DNA of 64,000 bases, taken from Micrococcaceae bacterium Sec5.7. Its GTDB lineage: Bacteria; Actinomycetota; Actinomycetes; Actinomycetales; Micrococcaceae. The stretch is from positions 3,286,001 to 3,350,000 of the forward strand of contig CP144169.1 of assembly GCA_039636785.1 (NCBI GenBank), written 5' to 3'. Within the stretch, counting starts at the first letter, position 1, and the number at the start of each line of letters is the position of its first letter. The position numbers and the translations under genes are program-made. A model generated the notes under the pieces. The model was not told the DNA's origin, ran no database searches, and saw only the letters and a list, made by a program, of their open reading frames with translations. This document shows, one piece after another, positions 27,931-35,720 of the stretch.

Positions 27931-28694
27931 AACCTCCAAAGGCGGAGCCCTCTGCGGACCTGCACTCGGCGCTCGTGCAGAGCCTTGGCCTTGCAATCAC
28001 AGACGGCACGCTCGCGGCACACACCATCCTGCGGCTCGACGAGCTGGAGTCGAAGCACAAGGTGTCCCGTTCAGTGGTCAGGGAAGCCACCCGTGTGCTC
28101 TGCTCCATGGGGATGCTCGAGTCCCGGAGGCGGCTCGGCACGGTGGTGCAGGCCGAGGACCACTGGAATCTCTTTGATCCCCAAGTGATCCGGTGGCGCC
28201 TGGCCTCCTCCGGCAGGCTCGAACAGCTGCGGGCACTGAACGAATTGCGGGGCGCCGTGGAGCCGCAGGCGGCCAGGCTCGCTGCCAGCCGTGTCACTCT
28301 CGATGCGGGAAGCGAGCTTGTCTCGCAGGCGGCGCGGCTGTGGGCCGCCGGCCAGCGCGGAGACCACGATGAGTTCCTGCGGTTGGACATCGAATTTCAC
28401 GCCTCGATCCTCAAGGCCTCGGGTAACCCGATGTTTTCCCAGCTCCACAATCTGGTCAGGGAAGTCCTGACCGGGCGCACCGAGCATGGCCTGATGCCGC
28501 ACCTTCCCCACCACGAAGCCCTGCAGCTGCATGTTGACGTTGCCAGCGCCATCCAGCGGGGCGAAGCGGCCGATGCCCATGCCGCCATGAGCAGGATCGT
28601 CGAACAGTCCACTGAGGAAATGGCTGACATTTGGTCAGAACACCAGGCTGGCGAGGCAAAGCGTCCGGGACCAGCCCCAGGGCCCGTCCGGTAG
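27927..28694 (+). CDS. FadR/GntR (FCD) family transcriptional regulator
   Basis: DNA-binding regulator of 255 residues: N-terminal winged helix (LDELESKHKVSRSVVREATRVLCSMGMLE) and C-terminal FCD ligand domain (LRALNELRGAVEPQAARLAA, DIEFHASILKASGNPMF). The FCD metal-site residues Asp/His/His pattern is visible in those blocks. FCD regulators such as DgoR and UxuR sense aldonates or hexuronates. Divergent placement 138 bp from the aldonate ABC operon makes it the likely repressor. The AT-rich gap contains the inverted words TAAATAAA (about 27873) and TTTATTTA (about 27921), possible operator parts. Confidence 0.88.
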   Translation: MKPPKAEPSADLHSALVQSLGLAITDGTLAAHTILRLDELESKHKVSRSVVREATRVLCSMGMLESRRRLGTVVQAEDHWNLFDPQVIRWRLASSGRLEQLRALNELRGAVEPQAARLAASRVTLDAGSELVSQAARLWAAGQRGDHDEFLRLDIEFHASILKASGNPMFSQLHNLVREVLTGRTEHGLMPHLPHHEALQLHVDVASAIQRGEAADAHAAMSRIVEQSTEEMADIWSEHQAGEAKRPGPAPGPVR

Positions 28695-28819
28695 CGGACA
28701 TTCCGGGACGCAGGCGCAGTAGCGCCCTCTCCGCGGTGACGGACAGCAATAGCAGGGAGGCCGACGCGCGGCTGTCTACTGCCGCCGTCGCACCCCCCTT
28801 TTCGGTGGTTCGGAATCGC

Positions 28820-29851
28820 CTAGCGGCCGCCCTCGAGCTTTCGGCCGCGCTGTTCCTGCGCCATTGGCCCATAGGGGTAAACGCCGACGCGCGGCTGGCT
28901 GGCCTCCGTCAGTTCCTGGATTTCCTCCTGCGTCAGCTTCAGATTCGCCGCCGCCAGGTTGTCCGCAAGCTGCTCCGTGGTCCGTGCTCCCAGTATCACG
29001 GACGTCACGGCCGGACGGTCCGCCAGCCAGGCCAGCGCCACCTGCGAAGGGCTCACGCCATGGCGCCCGGCGATTTCCTCCACTTCCTCGACGACCTCCC
29101 AGGTACGGGGATCGGCGTTCCGCGCCTTCCACGCCTCCATGCCGCGCTTGGGATTTTCGCCCAGACGGGTTGCTCCTACGGGCGGCTGGTCGCGCTTGTA
29201 CTTGCCCGAGAGCCACCCCCCGCCCAGCGGTGACCACGGCAGCAGGCCTATCTTGGCATCCAGCGATGCCGGGACGATTTCCGATTCGATCTCCCGAACC
29301 AGCAGGCTGTACTGCGGCTGGAGGGTCACGGGCGCGCTCCAGCCGTGGGCTTTGGCGACGTGGACGGCTTTGGTCAGCTGCCAGCCCAGGAAGTTGGAGA
29401 AACCGTAGTAGGCGATCTTCCCGCTGCTCACGGCATTATGCAGGAACCGGAGCGTTTCCTCGAGCGGAGTGACGGGGTCCCACGCGTGCATCTGATAAAG
29501 GTCAACCTGCTCCACGCCCAGGCGGCGCAGCGAGTCATCCAGGGCGCGGGTCAGGTGCCGGCGCGAGGTCCCGACGTCGTTGGGAGCCTGGCCCATCGGG
29601 AAGCGGCCTTTGGTGGCGAGGACAGCCCGGTCCTTAACTTCCGGCCGTTTGGCCAGCCACCGGCCGATGATTTCCTCGGATGCCCCTGAGCTGTAGACAT
29701 CGGCGGTGTCGATGAAGTTGCCGCCGGCGGCGAAGTAGTCATCCAGGATGGCGTGCGACGCCTCTTCGGTGGCCTCGGCCCCGAAAGTCATGGTGCCCAG
29801 TGCGTAGTTGGACACCACGGCCCCGCTGTTTCCCAGTGTGCGGTATTGCAT
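28820..29851 (-). CDS. Aldo/keto reductase
   Basis: NADPH-dependent (alpha/beta)8-barrel oxidoreductase of 343 residues. The catalytic tetrad is seen as FIDTADVY (Asp, Tyr), ATKGRFP (Lys) and DLYQMHAWDP (His). The NADPH-binding end is SVILGARTTEQLADNL. ATG 29851 follows GGAGACGT. The gene starts 16 bp after the epimerase-like gene, so the two form an operon. The substrate is probably a sugar aldehyde or ketone, but sequence does not tell which. Confidence 0.9.
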   Translation of the reverse strand: MQYRTLGNSGAVVSNYALGTMTFGAEATEEASHAILDDYFAAGGNFIDTADVYSSGASEEIIGRWLAKRPEVKDRAVLATKGRFPMGQAPNDVGTSRRHLTRALDDSLRRLGVEQVDLYQMHAWDPVTPLEETLRFLHNAVSSGKIAYYGFSNFLGWQLTKAVHVAKAHGWSAPVTLQPQYSLLVREIESEIVPASLDAKIGLLPWSPLGGGWLSGKYKRDQPPVGATRLGENPKRGMEAWKARNADPRTWEVVEEVEEIAGRHGVSPSQVALAWLADRPAVTSVILGARTTEQLADNLAAANLKLTQEEIQELTEASQPRVGVYPYGPMAQEQRGRKLEGGR

Positions 29852-29867
29852 ACGTCTCCTCAGTCCT

Positions 29868-30740
29868 TCAGTCTTCGGTGGGCGTGGTGCGGTTGGAATG
29901 GTAATCCCGCCAGCTATGCTCCGGCGAGAACCCCAGGAGGCGCCGCGCCTTGTCGATGGAGAGCATGGTTTCATGCTCGCCGAGCTCCTTGGTCACGCGG
30001 ACGTCCGGGAAGACCTCTGCGGCGAGGCCTGCACTGGACCGGCCCATCACCGTGTCCGCCGCGGCGATGATGAAGGCCTCGAACCCGGGCTTGCCGTTCT
30101 CCAGTGCACGCACCACTGCCTGCGCGCCGTCGCGGCCGTCGATGTAGCCCCAGAGGTTCCACTTCCGGAGCATCGCGTCAGCATCGAAGGACGGGAATTT
30201 CTCATAGTCTCCCGGATCCATGACATTGGAGAACCTCAGCCCGACGATGCTCAGCTCCGGGTCCCATCGCGTCAGCTGGATGGCCATCTGTTCTTCCAGG
30301 TGCTTCACCAGCGAGTACGTGCTTTCCGGCCGGGCCGGGTATTCCTCATCCACCGGGATGTAGGGAGGGTCGACGTCGAACGGCAGTCCCAGCACCGTCT
30401 CACTGGACGCGTACACAATTTTCCTGATCCCTGCCCTGCGGGCGGACTGGAAGATGTTGTAGGTGGACAGCATGTTGTTCTCGAACGTGGCGGCGTCGGG
30501 GATGATGCCGGGGGCGGGAATGGCGCCGAGGTGCACGATCGCGTCGAACCCGCTGTGCCGGTCATCCAGGCCGAGAATCACATCCAGCACCTGCCCGTAG
30601 TCGCGCAGGTCAACCACGGCCAGGGCGGCGCTCCGCTCCCCTGCACGGTCCAGGTTCAGCACCTCGTGGCCGTCCCCAGTAAGCCGGCGCAGCACGCTCC
30701 GGCCCAGCTTTCCGCTTCCGCCGGTAACTGCAATTCTCAT
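29868..30740 (-). CDS. NAD-dependent epimerase/dehydratase (sugar dehydrogenase-like)
   Basis: Extended SDR of 290 residues. The N-terminal MRIAVTGGSGKLGRSVLRRL is the NAD-binding glycine motif. ASSETVLGLP supplies catalytic Ser, and the Tyr-Lys pair is in ESTYSLVKHLEEQMA. The length and the context with an aldo/keto reductase and a LacI relic suggest sugar or uronate oxidation, as in uronate dehydrogenases, but this is not proven. GAGGAG lies 5 nt before the ATG. Confidence 0.86.
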   Translation of the reverse strand: MRIAVTGGSGKLGRSVLRRLTGDGHEVLNLDRAGERSAALAVVDLRDYGQVLDVILGLDDRHSGFDAIVHLGAIPAPGIIPDAATFENNMLSTYNIFQSARRAGIRKIVYASSETVLGLPFDVDPPYIPVDEEYPARPESTYSLVKHLEEQMAIQLTRWDPELSIVGLRFSNVMDPGDYEKFPSFDADAMLRKWNLWGYIDGRDGAQAVVRALENGKPGFEAFIIAAADTVMGRSSAGLAAEVFPDVRVTKELGEHETMLSIDKARRLLGFSPEHSWRDYHSNRTTPTED

Positions 30741-30836
30741 CGGGACTCCTCAGGATTTGTTGGGCATGTGGCCGCTTCATTCCAGACTAGGGGCGCCGGA
30801 CCGCGCCCGCAGCCTTTCTGGCAGGCCCTGTCAGTC

Positions 30837-31640
30837 CTAGGAACGGGCCTCCCCTGCGGCGTCCCGGGGCGGGGCATTGATTTCCCTGGGCGGGGCAGTG
30901 GATTCCCGGATGACCAGCCGGGTGGCCAGCTCCACCCGGCGCGAGTCCAGAACATCGCCACGCGCCTGCCGCAAGACAAAACGCAGGGCGGCACGCCCCA
31001 TCTCCTGCAGCGGCTGCGACACCGAGGTCAGCGGAGGTACCGATTCCTCGGCCTGATAGGTTCCGTCGAAGCCCACCAGGCTCGTCCTCCGGTATGCGGA
31101 GGCCCTGCCGCCGTGCCTCGGCGAGGACACCCAGCGCCATGCTGTCACTCGCCGCGAAGATTGCGGTAGGCCGGCTCTCCAGCTTGAGCAGCGCCTTCAT
31201 GCCGCGAACTCCGTGCTCTGGCCGGAAGATGCCAGGAATGATGTACTGCTTCCTCGACCGTCACCCCTTGCGCCATCAGCGCCGCCATATAGCCGTGCAG
31301 CCGCGCCTGGCTGCATTCAGCCGTTTCCGGCCCGCCCAGGTAGGCAATCCGGCGATGCCCCAGCTCAAGGAGGTGGGCGGTGGCAGCCTTGCCGCCGGCC
31401 CAGTTGCTGGCCCCGACGCTGACGACGTCCCCCCGGCGGCGGGTTGAGGGGATCGATCGCCACAACGGGAATGCGGCGCCGGTGCAAGGCGTCCATCTGG
31501 CGGCCCCAAAGGCGGAGGTCACCACGATCATGCCGCTGCGCCCTTCATCGAGCATCCGCTGCGCCCGCCTGGCGGACGTCCCCCACCCGACCCGGCGTCG
31601 GTGTGGCGCGCATGAATCGCCCGGATCCCCTGGACGAATT
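30837..31640 (-). pseudogene. LacI family regulator pseudogene
   Basis: Pieces of a LacI-type effector domain occur in order on the minus strand but in alternating frames: SGMIVVTSAFG, then DVVSVGASNWAGGKAATAHL and LGHRRIAYLGGPETAECSQ, then RPTAIFAASDSMALGVLAEA, then TSLVGFDGTYQAEESVPPLT and MGRAALRFVL. At least three frameshifts are needed to join them. The N-terminal helix-turn-helix (~100 residues) is absent. It once probably regulated the adjacent epimerase/aldo-keto reductase operon. Confidence 0.82.
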
Positions 31641-31880
31641 AGGTCCCGTTCATCATGCACGAGTTAGTTTGCTTTGGATACCAAATGGCTGGCTTGTGGT
31701 GTCACCGTCAGAATTGCGTGCTTCATTGTGTGCTCACAGAGCCCGCTGGTGCCAGCATTAAAATTCCAATCGCCGGGGATCGTTGACGCCGAGGGAGTTC
31801 CCAAAATGCGTCCTGTCGGGCTGACGGTCAGGGGCGGATAATTGGACACACGGGAGCCGTAACGGACAACGGAGGACACC

Positions 31881-32087
31881 ATGCGGGTGGGATCTATCAT
31901 CGGAACACTCTTGATCATCTGGCTGATCATCGGAGCCGTTGCTGCAGCACAGCGGGGTTACTTCGGCGGCGTTCCGGACTCCTGTGCCCAAGCCGGCACG
32001 GTGGCCGTGACAATAGTCGCCGGCCCGTTGAACTACACGGGACTCAACCCGAAGGTAGCCTGCGATATCCCTCAGCCGTCCCAGTAG
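31881..32087 (+). CDS. Small membrane protein, 68 residues
   Basis: Short protein with one hydrophobic N-terminal segment (IIGTLLIIWLIIGAVAAAQ) and an outward-facing tail with Cys at two positions (DSCAQAG, VACDIP). GGAGG stands 5-6 nt before the ATG, so translation is likely. I know similar uncharacterised single-span proteins from Arthrobacter. No function can be given. It lies alone between the LacI relic and the 3' end of the RND genes. Confidence 0.7.
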   Translation: MRVGSIIGTLLIIWLIIGAVAAAQRGYFGGVPDSCAQAGTVAVTIVAGPLNYTGLNPKVACDIPQPSQ

Positions 32088-32122
32088 ACCGGCACCAGGG
32101 CGCTGGCCTGGCCGGCCCTTGG

Positions 32123-35100
32123 CTAGGCGTTGGCCAGTGCGGGCTCCGTCGGTTCCTGATGCCGGTGCCCCTTGGGCTTGCCGAACCTCAGGTACAGCGA
32201 CGGAACCACGAACAGATTGAGCAGCGTCGAGGTCACCAGCCCGCCCAGGATCACCAGCGCCATGGGATGCTCGATCTCGTGGCCCGGAATGTTTCCCAGG
32301 ACCACCAGCGGAACGAGCGCAAGCCCGGTGGCCAGTGTGGTCATCAGGATCGGCGAGAGCCGTTCCCCGGCGCCGCGCAGCACCAGCTCACGGCCGAACT
32401 TCATGCCCTCGTATTTCTCCAGGTGCTGGCAGTGGTTGATGAGCAGGATGCCGTTCCTTGCGGCGATGCCCATGACGGTCAGGAAGCCCACAATGGAGCC
32501 CAGCGACAGCACGCCTCCGCCGAGGAAGGCGGCGAACACACCGCCCACAAGGGCGATTGGCAGAGTGAGTATGACCAGTGTGGCCAGCCGCCAGCTTCCG
32601 AACGCGACCTGCAGGAGAAGGTAGATCACAGCCAGGGCCGCCAGGGCCAGGGTCAGGAGCACCCGGGTGGCCTCTTGCCGCTCCTCGAACTCGCCCTTGA
32701 TTTCCGTATGGAAGCCCGGTGGAAGTTCCACCTGGGCGAGGCCCTGTTCCATCGCGGCGACCACAGTGCCCAGTGCCCCGTCCTTCACGTTGGCCTCGAT
32801 GTCGATGCGCCGGGAGTGTTTATCACGCTCGATCACGTTCGGCGTGGGCTTCATCGTGATGTCCGCAACGTCGGCGAGGCGGATTTTTTGCCCGCTGGGG
32901 GTATCGATCGGCAGGTTCCGGATGCTGGTGATGTCGGAGCGGATACTCACGGGGCTCCATACGCGGACGTCGTAGGTCTTTCCGCCACGGTAGAGGTCAC
33001 CCACTTCTTCACTGGCTACCAGCGTTGCCGCCGCCCGCCGGACGTCACCAGGTTTCAGCCCGTATTTCTGGGCGGTGGTCAGGTCTACCTCGACGTTGAT
33101 CTGCGGCACGTCCACCTGCAGCGCCGTGTGCACGTCCACGGCGCCCTCGGTTCTGTCGAATATCCCTTGGATTTCCGCGGCTTTCTTGCGGAGGAGCGTC
33201 AGGTCGTCCCCGTAGAGGCGTACTACGACGGCGTTGCTGGCGCCGGTGAGAACCTCGCGGATCCTCTCCTTCAAGTAGGTCTGAACATCGCGGTGGATGC
33301 CGGGGTAGCCTTCCACCACTTCCTTGACGCTGGCGAGCGTTGCGTTATAGTCCGCGGCGGGGTCGATGCTGATCCAGTTTTCCCCAAAGTTGACGCCCAC
33401 CACCTCATCGGCCGCGAAGGCCTGGCCGATGTGGGAGCCGCAGTTGCGCACCCCCTTGATGGTCAGGAGTTCTGCGCAGGCCTTCTGGCTGACCCGGTAT
33501 TCCTCCTCCACGGATGTGCCGGGCTGTGTCACCCAGTGCATCAGGAAATCCCGTTCCTTGAAGTCAGGCAAAAGGGACTGCCCGAGCAAAGGCGCTGTGA
33601 GGGCACCGACCGCCGCCATGGCGCCGAAGACCAGGTATCCCGCTCGCGGACGCCGGACGATTTTGCCCAGGATCCAGCGGTAGCCGCGTTTGAGCACCCG
33701 CACAAGGGGCGGCTCCTGTTCCTTGAGCGGCACGTTGCGCATGAAGATCAGCGCCAGCGCCGGCGTAACCGTCAGGGCCACGAGCATGGATGCCAGCACC
33801 GCCAGTGTGTAGGAAACGGCCAGCGGTCTGAAGAAGGCACCCGTGAGTCCTTGGAGGAAGAAGATCGGTACCGCGGCGGCGATGATGATCAAAGTGGCGT
33901 AGATGATCGGTCCGCGGACCTCCAGCGAGGCCTCCAGCACCACGGAGGACGTGGACCGGGTTCCGCCCCCGGCCCGGTGCTGCCTCAACCTGCGGATGAT
34001 GTTTTCGACGTCGATGATGGCGTCATCGACCACGACGCCGACGGCTATCACGAGTCCGGCCAGGACCATGGTGTTGACCGAGCTGCCGGTGAGATAGAGG
34101 ACAGACGCCGCAGTCACGAGCGACAACGGGATGGCGATCAGGCTGATGAGGGCTGTCCGCCATTGGAAGAGGAAAGCTCCCAGCACCAGGACCACAAGGA
34201 TGCAGCCGAGAAGGAGGGCGCGGCTGAGGTTGTCCAGGGACTCCTCAATGAAGCTGGCCGGCCGGAAAATCTCGGTATCGACCGTGATTCCGCTGAGTCC
34301 CGGCTGCATCTGCTGCAGCGCCTCCTCCACGCCCCTGGTGACCTCCAGTGTGTTGCCCCAGGGGAGCTTTTCTACGATGAGCATCAGACCCTCGCCCTGA
34401 TTGATCACGGCGTCGCCGATGAGGGGCTGGTGGTCTTCCACCACGCTGGCAACATCGCCCAGGCGCAGCGGCGTGCCGTTCCGCTCCTCGATGGTGATCT
34501 CGGCGAGGTCTTTGGCCGTCGTGATGGGCAGCACGTGCCGGACCCCGAGCCGCTGGTTCGGTGTCCCGATGAAGCCGCCGGTGCCTACGACCGCACCCGG
34601 CGAGTATTTGAGCAGACCTGCGTCCAGCGCATCGGCGGTGACTTCCATAACCTGGTTCAGCGTGACGCCCTTGGCCTGCATCTTGTCCGGGATGACCTGC
34701 ACCTGGAGCATTTCCTTTCGCTGACCCCAGATGGCCACATTCGCCACGCCCGGCACCCTCAGCAGGTGCGCGCGGATCTTCCAGTAGCTGATCATGGACA
34801 TCTCAATCAGCGAGCGTTCATCCGATGTCAGGCCGATTTTCATGACCCGGCTGGTGGACGAGAGCGGCTGCAGCATCACCGGCGGTGCAGCCCAGGTGGG
34901 CAGCGTGGGTGTGACAGTCGCTATCCGTTCAGAGACGAGCTGGCGAGCCCTGATCAGGTCCGTGCCCGGCTCAAAAATGAGCACGATCGATGACAGCTGG
35001 GGCACTGACTTGGACCGCAGGTCCTCCAAGCGTTCGACGCCGTTCAGGGCATCTTCGAGCGGAACGGTCACCAACTGCTCCACTTCCGAAGCGGTCAGGC

Positions 35101-35260
35101 CAATGCAGATCGTCTGGATTTCGACCTTGGGCGGCGCAAATTCGGGAAAGACGTCCACGGAGGCTGTGCTGAGCTGGACGCCCCCGAACGCCATCATTCC
35201 TACGGCGATGGCCACCACCAGGGCCCGGAATTTCAGGCTGAACCCGACAATGCGGCGCAT
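32123..35260 (-). CDS. RND efflux permease, CusA/CzcA (HME) type, with intact proton relay
   Basis: Very large membrane protein (1045 residues) of the heavy-metal-efflux RND family, driven by proton influx. Twelve transmembrane segments in two halves surround two large extracytoplasmic loops; DVFPEFAPPKVEIQT and QPLSSTSRVMKIGL are family motifs. In TM4 the relay reads VVVDDAIIDVENIIRR, with the Asp and Glu spaced as in CusA (Asp405/Glu412). The start is 1 bp after the mini-adaptor stop. RND pumps of Gram-negatives need an outer-membrane channel. In this actinobacterium the substrate would be released at the cell surface, and the substrate itself is unknown. Confidence 0.9.
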   Translation of the reverse strand: MRRIVGFSLKFRALVVAIAVGMMAFGGVQLSTASVDVFPEFAPPKVEIQTICIGLTASEVEQLVTVPLEDALNGVERLEDLRSKSVPQLSSIVLIFEPGTDLIRARQLVSERIATVTPTLPTWAAPPVMLQPLSSTSRVMKIGLTSDERSLIEMSMISYWKIRAHLLRVPGVANVAIWGQRKEMLQVQVIPDKMQAKGVTLNQVMEVTADALDAGLLKYSPGAVVGTGGFIGTPNQRLGVRHVLPITTAKDLAEITIEERNGTPLRLGDVASVVEDHQPLIGDAVINQGEGLMLIVEKLPWGNTLEVTRGVEEALQQMQPGLSGITVDTEIFRPASFIEESLDNLSRALLLGCILVVLVLGAFLFQWRTALISLIAIPLSLVTAASVLYLTGSSVNTMVLAGLVIAVGVVVDDAIIDVENIIRRLRQHRAGGGTRSTSSVVLEASLEVRGPIIYATLIIIAAAVPIFFLQGLTGAFFRPLAVSYTLAVLASMLVALTVTPALALIFMRNVPLKEQEPPLVRVLKRGYRWILGKIVRRPRAGYLVFGAMAAVGALTAPLLGQSLLPDFKERDFLMHWVTQPGTSVEEEYRVSQKACAELLTIKGVRNCGSHIGQAFAADEVVGVNFGENWISIDPAADYNATLASVKEVVEGYPGIHRDVQTYLKERIREVLTGASNAVVVRLYGDDLTLLRKKAAEIQGIFDRTEGAVDVHTALQVDVPQINVEVDLTTAQKYGLKPGDVRRAAATLVASEEVGDLYRGGKTYDVRVWSPVSIRSDITSIRNLPIDTPSGQKIRLADVADITMKPTPNVIERDKHSRRIDIEANVKDGALGTVVAAMEQGLAQVELPPGFHTEIKGEFEERQEATRVLLTLALAALAVIYLLLQVAFGSWRLATLVILTLPIALVGGVFAAFLGGGVLSLGSIVGFLTVMGIAARNGILLINHCQHLEKYEGMKFGRELVLRGAGERLSPILMTTLATGLALVPLVVLGNIPGHEIEHPMALVILGGLVTSTLLNLFVVPSLYLRFGKPKGHRHQEPTEPALANA

Positions 35261-35261
35261 G

Positions 35262-35720
35262 TCAGTGCGCCGTGTTGAATTCGGCGCCGAACAGTTCCGC
35301 GGCGCCTACGGTGACAACGTCAGTTCCGGCTGCCGGGCCGGACCGGAGCCGGGCCACGTCGCCCGTAATCCGGTCCACCGTGACGGCTGCCCGGATGTAC
35401 ACGCGAGGTTCGGGATTGGTGTAGACCCAGGTCCCGCCGGAGGCATCATAGATCAATGCCCCGTAGGGGATCTGAAGGTCGCTGCCCGAGCCCTTCGTAA
35501 CCTTCGCCGTCACCATGCCGAGCCGCTCCACGGCCTTGTCCGTCAGCGTCAGCCGGCTCCGGTCCGGGCCTGCCTGCACCTTGGTGGCCGCGGCCACCCC
35601 CTTCGTTGAGGCCCCAGACTTCACTTCGGCGCATCCTGCAAGTCCCACCGACACCATTGGCCAGGCCAGGACGAGATATAGACCCCAGACCAAGCCCCTA
35701 ACGCCACCATTGCTTTTCAT
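35262..35720 (-). CDS. Lipoprotein resembling the C-terminal part of an RND adaptor
   Basis: A 152-residue predicted lipoprotein: signal peptide with lipobox VGLAGC, then a ~110-residue domain. LQIPYGALIYDASGGTWVYTNPEPRVYIRAAV is like the membrane-proximal beta domain of HlyD/CusB-type adaptors (the part that reads P..A...G...VWV). The hairpin and lipoyl domains of a full adaptor are missing. ATG 35720 overlaps the stop of the upstream RND gene (ATGA). Its position between two RND genes indicates a three-protein complex; a truncated adaptor would fit a cell without an outer membrane. Confidence 0.78.
   Translation of the reverse strand: MKSNGGVRGLVWGLYLVLAWPMVSVGLAGCAEVKSGASTKGVAAATKVQAGPDRSRLTLTDKAVERLGMVTAKVTKGSGSDLQIPYGALIYDASGGTWVYTNPEPRVYIRAAVTVDRITGDVARLRSGPAAGTDVVTVGAAELFGAEFNTAH

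Noticed and set aside
32159..34993. Very long open reading frame antisense to the RND gene
   Set aside because: It is the mirror of a clearly homologous RND coding sequence; high-GC codon bias keeps the opposite frame open. Its translation is His/Gln/Asp-rich low-complexity without family motifs.
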